Source: JBBRNH01 sp038230415 (GTDB taxonomy: Bacteria > Bacteroidota > Bacteroidia > Cytophagales > Spirosomataceae). From it: a stretch of 64,000 bases of DNA. The notes below the pieces were generated by a model. It worked only from the letters and a program-made list of their open reading frames with translations. It was not told where the DNA came from and searched no databases. Made by a program: the position numbers and the translations under genes. Shown one piece after another: positions 52,019 to 60,244 of this stretch (its first letter is position 1; the number at the start of each line of letters is the position of its first letter). The stretch lies in NCBI GenBank assembly GCA_038230415.1, contig JBBRNH010000001.1, forward strand, positions 116,374-180,373. Direction: 5' to 3'.

Positions 52019-52893
52019 AACCTACCAAATCAAACCCATTTCGTCGCCTTCCGGTGCTATTGCTCGTTGTGTTTGTGTTGATTGTGGCGTTTCTGCCGCA
52101 GTGCGTTTCTATCCGAATGTCGGATAAGAAAATCAACGCCTATTTTGCCAGTAAGGCCGTGAAACCCACATTCGGGTTTGTGAGCAACGGTAAACACCGG
52201 GTGCATTATGCCCAGATCGGGGCCGACACGTTGCCGACGGTGCTGTTCATTCACGGGTCGCCAGGGTCGTGGGATGCGTTTATTGATTTTTTCGCCGATT
52301 CGACGCTCTACACCAAAGCGCACCTGATTTCGGCAGACCGGCCCGGTTTCGGCAAATCAGAACTCGGCCAACCCGAACCATCGCTGCAAGAACAGGCGGC
52401 TGCGTTGGCTCCGTTGCTAACAGTGGGTAGGGCAGGGGGCCGCAAGCCGATTTTGGTGGGCCATTCGTTAGGCGGGCCGGTGGCGGTGCGGATGGCGATT
52501 GATTTCCCGGATGCCGTTGGCGGGCTGATTTTAGTGGCCGGTTCGGTTGATCCGGCCTTAGAAGCGCAGGAATGGTATCGGCCCGTGTTGGGGTCGTTTC
52601 CGGTTCGGCAATGGCTGCCGACGGAGTTAGACGTGAGCAATATGGAAATCTGGCCCCTGAAGCGCGAGTTAGAAAAAATGAAGCCCGGCTGGGCCAGTAT
52701 TCGGGTGCCGGTGACGGTGATTCAGGGCGAGACCGATGATCTGGTGCCGCCCGGAAACGCCCAATTTGCCAAACGGATGCTCACCAATGCGCCAGTTACG
52801 ATGCAGATGATTCCCGGTATGAACCACTTTATTCCCTGGAGCCGCCCCGCTTTGATTCACGATGCGATTCTTAATCGGATCATGCCATTGTAA
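52015..52893 (+). CDS. Membrane-anchored alpha/beta hydrolase
   Basis: 292 residues. An N-terminal helix (LPVLLLVVFVLIVAFLPQC) anchors it to or exports it across the inner membrane. Hydrolase core: oxyanion motif LFIHGSPGSWDAF, nucleophile GHSLGGPVAV, acid in QGETDDLVPPGN and His in GMNHFIPW. Substrate unknown. Co-translated with the LysE-type transporter. Confidence 0.93.
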   Translation: MKPTKSNPFRRLPVLLLVVFVLIVAFLPQCVSIRMSDKKINAYFASKAVKPTFGFVSNGKHRVHYAQIGADTLPTVLFIHGSPGSWDAFIDFFADSTLYTKAHLISADRPGFGKSELGQPEPSLQEQAAALAPLLTVGRAGGRKPILVGHSLGGPVAVRMAIDFPDAVGGLILVAGSVDPALEAQEWYRPVLGSFPVRQWLPTELDVSNMEIWPLKRELEKMKPGWASIRVPVTVIQGETDDLVPPGNAQFAKRMLTNAPVTMQMIPGMNHFIPWSRPALIHDAILNRIMPL

Positions 52894-52917
52894 GAGTATC
52901 TCCTACTATTTCTGATA

Positions 52918-52937
52918 TTTCGGAACACTCCTGAAAT
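52918..52937 (+). promoter_or_regulatory. Candidate activator site 2 (TTTCGGAAC-N5-TGAAAT)
   Basis: TTTCGGAACACTCCTGAAAT is an imperfect dyad (ATTTCGG.../...CTGAAAT) and matches site 1 at 49582-49603 except for spacer length. Located about 95 bp before TGGCACAC at 53031. Confidence 0.45.
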
Positions 52938-53030
52938 TTCCGTTTTGGCACAGGCCGTCAAAGCGATATGAGGATTAAGAAAACGACTACTGCACTCCCT
53001 AAACCGTGATTTTAGCACATTGGCACGGCA

Positions 53031-53047
53031 TGGCACACGGTTTGAAC
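53031..53047 (+). promoter_or_regulatory. Sigma-54-like promoter upstream of the DM13 gene
   Basis: TGGCACACGGTTTGAAC: -24 TGGCAC, 5-bp spacer and TTGAA at -12 (TTGCA expected). Start of transcription would be near 53057, giving a ~28-nt leader. A second TGGCAC lies 10 bp upstream. One mismatch at the important -12 C keeps this tentative. Confidence 0.4.
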
Positions 53048-53084
53048 TACTATCTGTGTCATTCAAACATAAACATCAATTCTA

Positions 53085-53558
53085 ATGAAAACCACGTTGA
53101 TTCTCTCCTATCGTTTGTTGGCCCTTGCTGGCCTGACGTTCTGGCTCTCGGCCTGTGCTACTGATGATAAAACCGCACCAACGCCCGTTGGCACATCAAC
53201 GATGCCCGTCAGCACGACAGACCCTACTAAAACCTTCGACGCTGCCGGGCAGGCCGTGCTGGTGCAGGGGGCGTTTATGAACGGCGTTCACACGGTTAGC
53301 GGCAATGTGAAAGTGTATGAAAAAGCAGGCAAACGGACGCTCGTCTTCTCGGATTTCAAAACTGAAGGTGGCCCCGACCTGCGGATTTACTTAGCCGAAG
53401 ATGCCGCGCTGACCAACTTTGTGGAGGTCTCAAAACTAACAACTACAGGTAGTTTCTTCCTGAACCTGCCCGAAACGGTAAACCCCGCCAAACAACGGAC
53501 GGTGCTTATCTGGTGCAAACAGTTCGGTGTGTTATTTGGCTCGGCAACCTTAAAATAG
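53085..53558 (+). CDS. DM13-domain lipoprotein
   Basis: 157 residues. Lipoprotein signal LLALAGLTFWLSAC. DM13 features: GVHTVSGNVKVYEKAGKRTL, VFSDFKTEGGPDLRIYLAED and VLIWCKQFGVLFGSATL. DM13 domains are proposed to be redox-active extracellular modules, and the Cys in IWCKQF is conserved. First gene of a plus-strand run reaching MsrA at 60052. Confidence 0.92.
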   Translation: MKTTLILSYRLLALAGLTFWLSACATDDKTAPTPVGTSTMPVSTTDPTKTFDAAGQAVLVQGAFMNGVHTVSGNVKVYEKAGKRTLVFSDFKTEGGPDLRIYLAEDAALTNFVEVSKLTTTGSFFLNLPETVNPAKQRTVLIWCKQFGVLFGSATLK

Positions 53559-53600
53559 AACGCAGATGCGGCAGATTGTAACGGATTTACGCAGACTTCT
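53558..53600. repeat. Single arm related to the 49391-49486 element
   Basis: GAACGCAGATGCGGCAG and ACGGATTTACGCAGAC resemble the GAACGCGGATGACGCAGACG arm. No inverted partner arm is present. Probably a decayed copy. Confidence 0.4.
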
Positions 53601-53646
53601 TCTAAAAACCGGCCAACCCATCATCATCTGTAATTCTCAAATCATC

Positions 53647-54390
53647 ATGAAAAAACTTATCTGCTTTATTTCCCTCGCGCTGCCCTTGTCGGCACTGGCT
53701 CAAACAAACCCCGCTACTGATGCTTTCGCGTTTAAGCGCGTTACGCGGTCCGCTGATTTTGCCGTAGCCTCGACCGGCGATTTTACGTCGTTCGCCCTGT
53801 CGGTAAACCAACTGCACAGCATTGGCCGGTCGCGCCGGTTTCGGCTCGGCTATGGGCTGCGGTTTACGTCGGGCTTTGGCGGCAAAACCGATTATGCCAC
53901 CGCACCCGCCCGGCTCACGTCGGGGACGAAGAGTATCGTAGCACTTTTTACCGAAACCATCGCCAATAATATTGACACGCTGCACCTGAGTAAAGCGCAG
54001 GTCAACTCGCTCAACCTGAGCATCAATCTCGAATACGCCATCACAAAACGGCTGTCGGTTGGGGCCAATATTGATGCCATTGGTTTCAGTTTTGGCAGTA
54101 AACAGTCTGGCACGTTTCAGGCTAACGCGCCGGTGCGGTCATCGCTCAGTGGCAGTGTGCAGGAGGGCAAACCAACGGCGTTTAACCTGTTGCTCATCAG
54201 CGACAGCGACCTCGGCAGCCTGAACTCGGAATACTACGTTCGCTATCAGGTTCGTCCCCAACTGAGCCTGCGGGCCGGTCTCGGATTTTTGTTTACCGAG
54301 TACACCACAACGCGCAAGCTGACGTTCGAGAATGACCGTTTCCGGTCTAAAAACTACCTGCCGATGGTAGCCGTATCGTACCACTTTTAA
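53647..54390 (+). CDS. Predicted outer-membrane beta-barrel protein
   Basis: 247 residues from MKKLICFISLALPLSALAQ (signal peptide); upstream in-frame codons overlap the repeat remnant. The mature part alternates polar and hydrophobic residues (RFRLGYGLRFTSGFGG, RLSVGANIDAIGFSFG, YYVRYQVRPQLSLRAGLGFL) and ends with an aromatic residue (VAVSYHF), as do outer-membrane barrels. No further function is visible. Confidence 0.8.
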   Translation: MKKLICFISLALPLSALAQTNPATDAFAFKRVTRSADFAVASTGDFTSFALSVNQLHSIGRSRRFRLGYGLRFTSGFGGKTDYATAPARLTSGTKSIVALFTETIANNIDTLHLSKAQVNSLNLSINLEYAITKRLSVGANIDAIGFSFGSKQSGTFQANAPVRSSLSGSVQEGKPTAFNLLLISDSDLGSLNSEYYVRYQVRPQLSLRAGLGFLFTEYTTTRKLTFENDRFRSKNYLPMVAVSYHF

Positions 54391-54402
54391 CATAAAGAAA
54401 CC

Positions 54403-54957
54403 ATGAAAAACCAATCTCTCTGGCTGGGTTTGCTGCTATTGACCGCGTTGCCCGCCCTGAGTCAATCGGCCTGGAAAGTTACCAAACCTGCCGTTACCTT
54501 CACGATCAAAAACGCAGGTCTGAACGTTGATGGCTCCTTTGGCGGGTTTGTTGGCACACTCCTGTTTGACCCGGCCCGGCCCGAAACGGCCAAAATCACG
54601 GCAACGGTCGAAACGGCAACCCTCAACACTGGTGTCGGAATGCGTGATAATCACCTCAAGAAAACTGACTATTTCGACGTGGCGGCCCATCCCCGCATCA
54701 GCCTGACCTCGGTGAGCGTCGAGAAAAAAGGCGGTACTACTTACAGTGGGGTATTTGACCTGACCCTGAAAGGCACCACGCGCCGGGTTACGATGCCGTT
54801 TACGTTTACCCAAACCGGCAACAACGGCACGTTTTCGGGCAGTTTCAGCATCAACCGGCAGGATTATAAAGTCGGTAAATCGAACCTGTTTCTGAGCGAC
54901 AACGTGACCATCAGTATCTCGGTACAGGCGCAGGCACAATCCGTTGCGGCCAATTAA
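54403..54957 (+). CDS. YceI-family periplasmic protein
   Basis: 184 residues with a signal peptide (MKNQSLWLGLLLLTALPALS). YceI lipocalin-like barrel: VTFTIKNAGLNVDGSFGGF, TATVETATLNTGVGMRDNHL, YFDVAAHPRISLTS and LTLKGTTRRVTMPF. Members bind isoprenoid or other lipophilic ligands. 12 bp after the barrel gene, so the same transcript is likely. Confidence 0.95.
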   Translation: MKNQSLWLGLLLLTALPALSQSAWKVTKPAVTFTIKNAGLNVDGSFGGFVGTLLFDPARPETAKITATVETATLNTGVGMRDNHLKKTDYFDVAAHPRISLTSVSVEKKGGTTYSGVFDLTLKGTTRRVTMPFTFTQTGNNGTFSGSFSINRQDYKVGKSNLFLSDNVTISISVQAQAQSVAAN

Positions 54958-54992
54958 AACCTTGACCAATCAATCTGAACGCATAAAAAATT

Positions 54993-55595
54993 ATGAAAAA
55001 TGCAATCGTGCTGGGGCTGACCCTGTTATTGACCGCGTTTACGAATGCGCCGGTCGAGATTCCGCAAAAACCCGAAGACATCAGCCCATTGTTGGTGGGC
55101 GAAACCATTCCTGATGTCAACATAATGAATCTAAACGGAACGGTAATGAACCTGAAAGCAGAAGTTGCCAAAAAACCGACCCTACTGGTGTTTTATCGGG
55201 GTGGCTGGTGTCCGTTTTGCACCAAACAATTGGCTGAGCTCCGCACCCTGGAGCCGAACCTAACCCGGATGGGCTATCAGTTGCTGGCCGTTAGCACCGA
55301 CAGCCCCGACAACCTGAAAGCCTCGATGGACAAGGAGAAACTGAATTATACGCTGCTGTCGGATGCCGACCTGACGGCGGCCAAAGCGTTTGGGCTGGCC
55401 TTCAAAGCATCGCCCAATTACGCGGCTACGCTCGAAAAAGGCAGTGGTGGCAAAAATGTCGACAATTTATTGCCCGTGCCTGCCGTGTTTCTGCTTGATA
55501 AACAAGGGGTTATCAAATTTGAATACATCAACCCCAACATGAAAGAACGCATCTCGGCCAAACTGCTCACCGCAGCCGCCGAAGCCATGATGTAA
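54993..55595 (+). CDS. Exported AhpC/TSA-type peroxiredoxin or thiol oxidoreductase
   Basis: 200 residues with a signal peptide (MKNAIVLGLTLLLTAFTNAP). Thioredoxin-fold motif LLVFYRGGWCPFCTKQLAEL has a CxxC, and YTLLSDADLTAAKAFGLAF and PAVFLLDKQGVIKFEYI follow the AhpC/TSA pattern. It probably reduces peroxides or thiols in the periplasm. In the same run as the YceI gene and 85 bp before the DUF5686 gene. Confidence 0.9.
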   Translation: MKNAIVLGLTLLLTAFTNAPVEIPQKPEDISPLLVGETIPDVNIMNLNGTVMNLKAEVAKKPTLLVFYRGGWCPFCTKQLAELRTLEPNLTRMGYQLLAVSTDSPDNLKASMDKEKLNYTLLSDADLTAAKAFGLAFKASPNYAATLEKGSGGKNVDNLLPVPAVFLLDKQGVIKFEYINPNMKERISAKLLTAAAEAMM

Positions 55596-55614
55596 GCATG
55601 AAGCCGCAAATAAT

Positions 55615-55648
55615 CCCTCTGATAGTGCAGTTGAGACGCTATCAAGGG
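55615..55648. other. Intergenic hairpin between the peroxiredoxin and DUF5686 genes
   Basis: CCCTCTGATAG pairs with CTATCAAGGG (one bulged base) around a 13-nt loop. No T run follows, so it is not a classical terminator. It could be an RNA processing or attenuation structure. Confidence 0.35.
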
Positions 55649-55680
55649 CTGTCTCCTGATTCGTCAATCTCTTGTTTGGT

Positions 55681-58065
55681 ATGAGACTCTTCTGGTTTTG
55701 CGTGTTGCTTTCCGGCACCTCGTTTGCTCAAATCGCCGTTACCGGCACTGTCCGAGACGCAAAAACGGGGCAACCCCTGCCGTTTGTCAGCGTTCAGATT
55801 GTGGGCGGTAAAGCCGCAACCGTAACCGATAACGCGGGTGCATTCCGGTTGCGAGTACCGTCGGACACGAGCCGGATTTTATGTTCGTTTCTGGGGTTTG
55901 AGCCAGCAAATCAGCGCGTTAGCAAAAATATGGTGGTGTTGATGACCGAAACAAGCCACGAACTGACCGAGGTGCGGGTGCGGTTTGTGAACCCCGCCCA
56001 CCGGATCATTGCCGGAGCCGTTGCTAACCGGCCCCAGAACGATCCCGAACAACTTGGCTCGTTTCAGTATGAGAGTTATACAAAATCGGTCGTCACGGCT
56101 GACGTGCCAAATCAGCCCGCCGACCGGCATCTGTTCGTGATCGAGAACTACGCCACGCGCCATTTTGTGCGGCCCAATTTGTCCAAAGAGATCATTACCG
56201 CCACGCGCACGTCGGGTACGCAAACCACGATGCTCGCCAGTTTTGCCATGCTGATGCAGCCGTTTGGGTTTTATCGGGAAACGATTACGTTTCAGGGGCG
56301 ACGGTTGCAGGAAATGCTCGCGTTCCTGAACCCGATTTCGCCCAACAGCCACACGCGCTACGAGTTTTTTCTGGCCGACACGCTGCTGCACCCAACCGGC
56401 GACAGTACGTTCGTGATCGAGTTTGAGCCGAAACCAGGGAAGGGTTTTTCCGGGCTAACCGGCACACTCCATATTCATTCAACGGATTACGCCCTTCAGT
56501 ACGTGAAAGCCCAACCCGCCGACCCGAATCAGGTGCTGAGTTTTGTGCTTGAGCAGGAATACGAACAGATTGATAACCAGTGGTTTCCGGTAAAATTAGC
56601 GATTGACTGGGTTCTGCCGCAGTTTAAACTGAAAGGCCAACAGTTTGTGTATCGAACCCAAACCTGGCTCTCGACTATTGTACTGAACCGCCCCGCCCCG
56701 ATGACGATGTTCGACGAACGCGCCCTCGAAATCAGCCCGCAGGCCGCGTATCAGACCGACGGGTTTTGGGCCACCAAGCAAGCCGAAGTTCTGAACCGGA
56801 CCGAACAAAATACCTACGATTATTATCGGTCGTTGAGCGCGGGGAAACGCTTCTGGCAAAACGCCCTCCTCAACGTCAGTGAATGGTGGACTGCCGGGGT
56901 GATTCCCATTGGCAAAACGCTGGATTTAGGCACGCAAAACCTGTTCGATGCCAACGTGTATGAAGGCATTCGGCCAACAATCAATCTGCTGACGAACCAG
57001 AATTTTTCGCAGTTTCTGCGGTTAGATGGTAAAGTTGGCTACGGCTTCACCGACCGGGCCTGGAAGTACGAAGGCCGTATTCGGGTAAACCTGAACCAAG
57101 CCCGCCGGATGACCTGGACGCTTGGCTACCGCAACGATATTTCAGAACCGGCTAATGTTCAGTATTTTATCTGGAATTTTCCGCAAATTCCGTACGAGTT
57201 GATTCGGACGTTTATGATTAGCCGGGCCGACAAACTGCGGCAGTGGAAGTCAGAACTCAACCTGCGGGTGTTGCGCTACGGCACGGTTTCGGTTAGCGTA
57301 ACGGATGAAGTCCGCAGCCCGACTTATGCCTACAAGTACGTGAACCCCGATCTGGATATGTGGGCGATGGGTCAGTTTCACAGCACCGAAATCGGGCTGG
57401 GGATGCGCTACGCCTACAACGAGAAGTTTTCGCAGATCGGGCGGGGCAACATCATCTCGCAAACGCCTTCGCCAACCATTTCGGCCCACATCGCCAGGGG
57501 AATTATGGCCTTCACGGGCAGCAATCTCGACTATGTGAAGCTGAATGTGAAAGTTGAACATACCGTTCAGACGCGCGGCTTAGGCGAGACCTTTCTGAAC
57601 CTGTCGGCAGGCAAAACCTGGGGCGATTTGCCGTATCCGTACCTCTACAATGGCCGGGGGGCGTTGGCTGGCACGAATCTGATTTGGGTGGCGAATCATT
57701 TTCAGACGATGGGCCTGTATGAGTTTGCCTCTGACCAATACCTGAATGCCTTTGTGACGCACAGTTTCAAAAATCTTCTCGGCAAACCCCGCGTTTCGTG
57801 GACAAAGCCGGAGGTATCGGTTGTGCAGGCGTTCGCTATCGGCAGCCTGCGCCACCGCGATCACCACGAAGGCGTTGACTTCAGCACCCTCGAAAAGGGG
57901 TATTTTGAAACCGGGATGCTGGTTGACAACCTGTATCGCCAAAAAATTAAAGGATTGGTCTATATCGGGGCCGGGTTGGGGGTTTTCAGGCGATGGGGCA
58001 GTTACACCCGCGCCAACCCCGACGAAAACTGGGCCGTGCGCTTAGTTTGGAACATCGGTATCTGA
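55681..58065 (+). CDS. DUF5686 outer-membrane protein with CarboxypepD-regulatory-like domain
   Basis: About 794 residues from MRLFWFCVLLSGTSFAQ (signal peptide). Residues ~20-100 form the CarboxypepD_reg-like domain (VTGTVRDAKTGQPLPFVSVQ). The rest matches DUF5686: YESYTKSVV, a long barrel, NVSEWWTAGVIPIGKTLDLG and WTKPEVSVVQAFAIGSLRH, ending AVRLVWNIGI. DUF5686 proteins resemble TonB receptors without a plug and have no established substrate. Confidence 0.9.
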   Translation: MRLFWFCVLLSGTSFAQIAVTGTVRDAKTGQPLPFVSVQIVGGKAATVTDNAGAFRLRVPSDTSRILCSFLGFEPANQRVSKNMVVLMTETSHELTEVRVRFVNPAHRIIAGAVANRPQNDPEQLGSFQYESYTKSVVTADVPNQPADRHLFVIENYATRHFVRPNLSKEIITATRTSGTQTTMLASFAMLMQPFGFYRETITFQGRRLQEMLAFLNPISPNSHTRYEFFLADTLLHPTGDSTFVIEFEPKPGKGFSGLTGTLHIHSTDYALQYVKAQPADPNQVLSFVLEQEYEQIDNQWFPVKLAIDWVLPQFKLKGQQFVYRTQTWLSTIVLNRPAPMTMFDERALEISPQAAYQTDGFWATKQAEVLNRTEQNTYDYYRSLSAGKRFWQNALLNVSEWWTAGVIPIGKTLDLGTQNLFDANVYEGIRPTINLLTNQNFSQFLRLDGKVGYGFTDRAWKYEGRIRVNLNQARRMTWTLGYRNDISEPANVQYFIWNFPQIPYELIRTFMISRADKLRQWKSELNLRVLRYGTVSVSVTDEVRSPTYAYKYVNPDLDMWAMGQFHSTEIGLGMRYAYNEKFSQIGRGNIISQTPSPTISAHIARGIMAFTGSNLDYVKLNVKVEHTVQTRGLGETFLNLSAGKTWGDLPYPYLYNGRGALAGTNLIWVANHFQTMGLYEFASDQYLNAFVTHSFKNLLGKPRVSWTKPEVSVVQAFAIGSLRHRDHHEGVDFSTLEKGYFETGMLVDNLYRQKIKGLVYIGAGLGVFRRWGSYTRANPDENWAVRLVWNIGI

Positions 58066-58098
58066 CCCACAACAGTAAATCAGTAAACAACAAATCTC

Positions 58099-58842
58099 AT
58101 GACCATTTTTTTGAACCTGATGCTCTGGACAACCCTGAACTGGTTGCCCGCATCGCCCCCTGTTGCTAAACCGCATCAGCCGGTGGCCGTTATCGAACTC
58201 TTTACCTCGCAGGGCTGCTCAAGCTGCCCCCCCGCCGACGCGCTTCTGAATCAAACCATCCGCGAAGCGGGCAAAAACGGGCAAAAAGTCTATGGCCTGT
58301 CGTTTCACGTAGATTATTGGGACCGGCTCGGCTGGCGCGACCCATTCAGTCAACACGCTTTCACGGAGCGGCAACGCCAATATAGCCGTCAGTTTGCCGG
58401 AAACACGGTTTATACGCCCCAGGCAGTGCTGAACGGAACGCAGGAATTTGTCGGCTCGAACCAACAGAAACTAAACCAATTGCTGCCCATCAGTTTGCAG
58501 CAGGAAGTCCCCGTAACGGTTGTGCTGGATGCGCCGACGCAAAACGCCCGGCAACTCACGGTGCCGTTTCACCTCACGGGCGACCTTGCCGGGGCCGTGC
58601 TGAACGTAGCGTTGGTGAGCAAAACCGAAACTACCCGCATCGAACGGGGCGAAAACGAAGGCCGCACCCTGACCCACAACAACGTAGTGCGGGTGTTTCA
58701 AACCATCCCGGCTACCGCCAACGGACAGGCAAGCCTAACGTTGCCCACTGCGTTCGACAACGCCAACGGAGCCGTAATTGCGTACCTGCAAACGCCTAAA
58801 ACCGGGACCGTTCTGGGGGCCGATGCCATTGAATTGAAGTAA
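58099..58842 (+). CDS. DUF1223 family exported thioredoxin-like protein
   Basis: 247 residues. Short signal segment (MTIFLNLMLWTTLNWLPA). The motif VAVIELFTSQGCSSCPPADAL carries a CxxC; SFHVDYWDRLGWRDPFS, YTPQAVLNGTQEFVGS are DUF1223 hallmarks. The fold is thioredoxin-like and the function is unknown; the context (peroxiredoxin, MsrA, MsrB) favours a role in thiol or redox homeostasis of the envelope. Confidence 0.92.
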   Translation: MTIFLNLMLWTTLNWLPASPPVAKPHQPVAVIELFTSQGCSSCPPADALLNQTIREAGKNGQKVYGLSFHVDYWDRLGWRDPFSQHAFTERQRQYSRQFAGNTVYTPQAVLNGTQEFVGSNQQKLNQLLPISLQQEVPVTVVLDAPTQNARQLTVPFHLTGDLAGAVLNVALVSKTETTRIERGENEGRTLTHNNVVRVFQTIPATANGQASLTLPTAFDNANGAVIAYLQTPKTGTVLGADAIELK

Positions 58843-58869
58843 ATAAGAAATAGTAAACAACAAAAAACC

Positions 58870-59397
58870 ATGAACAATACCCTGTTTTTTGGGCTTATCG
58901 GCGGGCTGCTGCTCGTTGGCCCGCGCCTGTTGCCAACCGTTACGGCTGGCGAACCACCCAAAAAAGTTGCCTTAACCCACAAGGCTATCCGCGACGATAA
59001 ACCACTCCGGCGCGTTGAGAAAACTACCGCCGAATGGAAGAAAATCCTGACCTCCGATCAGTTTGCCGTTACCCGGCAGGAAGGCACCGAACGGCCATTC
59101 ACCAGCCCGTTGGTTGACGTTCACGAACACGGCGAGTTTCGGTGCGTGAACTGCCACGAACCGCTGTTTTTGTCAGGTGCCAAGTTTGAATCAGGCACGG
59201 GCTGGCCGAGTTTCTTCGCCCCTGTTAGCAAGCAAGTGGTGAAAGAAATACGGGATAACCAGTACGGTATGGTCAGAACCGAAGTGCAGTGCGCCGTTTG
59301 TGATGCCCACCTCGGCCACGTATTTACCGACGGCCCCAAGCCCACCGGCCTGCGCTATTGCGTGAACGGCGTGGCCTTAGAATTCGTTAAAAAGTAA
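58870..59397 (+). CDS. msrB: Peptide-methionine (R)-S-oxide reductase, exported
   Basis: 175 residues. N-terminal anchor or signal (TLFFGLIGGLLLVGPRLLP), then the MsrB domain: zinc cysteines in CVNCHEP and CAVCDAH, substrate motif GTGWPSFFAP and catalytic Cys in LRYCVNGVALEF. Repairs the R form of methionine sulfoxide, here outside the cytoplasm. Directly followed by msrA (16 bp). Confidence 0.96.
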   Translation: MNNTLFFGLIGGLLLVGPRLLPTVTAGEPPKKVALTHKAIRDDKPLRRVEKTTAEWKKILTSDQFAVTRQEGTERPFTSPLVDVHEHGEFRCVNCHEPLFLSGAKFESGTGWPSFFAPVSKQVVKEIRDNQYGMVRTEVQCAVCDAHLGHVFTDGPKPTGLRYCVNGVALEFVKK

Positions 59398-59413
59398 GAT
59401 CAAGACAAAAACC

Positions 59414-60052
59414 ATGAAAATCATACACACAATTGCCCTCGGCCTGCTGATGCTCGCGGGGTGCGTTCAGGCGCAGGACAGAACCCCCGCCAAATTACCC
59501 GCCCCCAAACCGGGCGAAGCCGTTGCGACCTTTGCCGGTGGCTGCTTTTGGGCCCAGGAAGAAGGCTTTGACCAACTGCGGGGCGTTCGGGAAGTGGTGT
59601 CGGGCTATTCGGGTGGCAACACTAAAAACCCGACCTACGAAGAGGTCGGCACCGACGAAACCGGCCACGCTGAATCGGTGCAGGTCTATTATGACCCCGC
59701 CGTAATTAGCTACGCCGAGTTGCTGAAGGCGTTTTTTGCCGGGCATGACCCCACCACCCTCAACCGGCAAGGCCCCGATGCGGGCCGCGATTATCGGTCG
59801 GTGGCGTTCTACCGGATTCCTGCCGAAAAAACCCAGATCGAAGCCGCCATTAAAGAGGTCAATGCGGCAAAGCACTACAACGGCCCGGTTGTAACGGAAG
59901 TGGTGCCGTTTAAGGTGTTTTATCCGGCAGAGGGCTATCACCAGAACTACTGCAAACTGAACCCCAATCAGCCCTACATCCGGTCGGTATCGTTGCCCAA
60001 AGTGCAGAAGTTGCGGGCGGCAATGGCGGGTAAGCTGAAGACGAATAGCTAA
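59414..60052 (+). CDS. msrA: Peptide-methionine (S)-S-oxide reductase, lipoprotein form
   Basis: 212 residues. Lipoprotein signal ALGLLMLAGC at the N-terminus, then the MsrA domain: catalytic Cys in FAGGCFWAQEEGFDQL, VVSGYSGGNTKNPTYEEV, GHAESVQVYYDP, FFAGHDPTTLNRQGPD. Complements MsrB by reducing the S form. Both being exported suggests an envelope repair pair. A terminator follows. Confidence 0.96.
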   Translation: MKIIHTIALGLLMLAGCVQAQDRTPAKLPAPKPGEAVATFAGGCFWAQEEGFDQLRGVREVVSGYSGGNTKNPTYEEVGTDETGHAESVQVYYDPAVISYAELLKAFFAGHDPTTLNRQGPDAGRDYRSVAFYRIPAEKTQIEAAIKEVNAAKHYNGPVVTEVVPFKVFYPAEGYHQNYCKLNPNQPYIRSVSLPKVQKLRAAMAGKLKTNS

Positions 60053-60090
60053 CGGCTTTCATATCCGGGGCTGAATCGAACTGTTTTACC

Positions 60091-60121
60091 GACACCGGGC
60101 TTCTGTCCGGTGTCTTCTTTT
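60091..60121 (+). terminator. Rho-independent terminator after msrA
   Basis: GACACCGG (60091-60098), loop, CCGGTGTC (60107-60114), then TTCTTTT. It closes the plus-strand run before dxs. Confidence 0.85.
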
Positions 60122-60151
60122 GCGGCCAATCTCCCAAACCCCAAAACGTCG

Positions 60152-60159
60152 TACATTTG
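60152..60159 (+). promoter_or_regulatory. Candidate -7 box for dxs
   Basis: TACATTTG fits TAnnTTTG and lies between the msrA terminator and dxs, giving a leader of about 80 nt. No TTG at a good -33 distance. Confidence 0.45.
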
Positions 60160-60244
60160 TGACCCGGTGGGTTTGCCAAGTCTCGATGAACATTGCCCGC
60201 TCACCCATTGTTGTTGTCTGACAGACGTTTTGCCGTTACACGAT

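Noticed and set aside
53021..53035. TGGCACGGCATGGCA as a sigma-54 promoter
   Set aside because: The GG-to-GC spacing is 9 rather than 10 bp, which sigma-54 does not usually tolerate; the neighbouring TGGCACACGGTTTGAA fits the spacing better.
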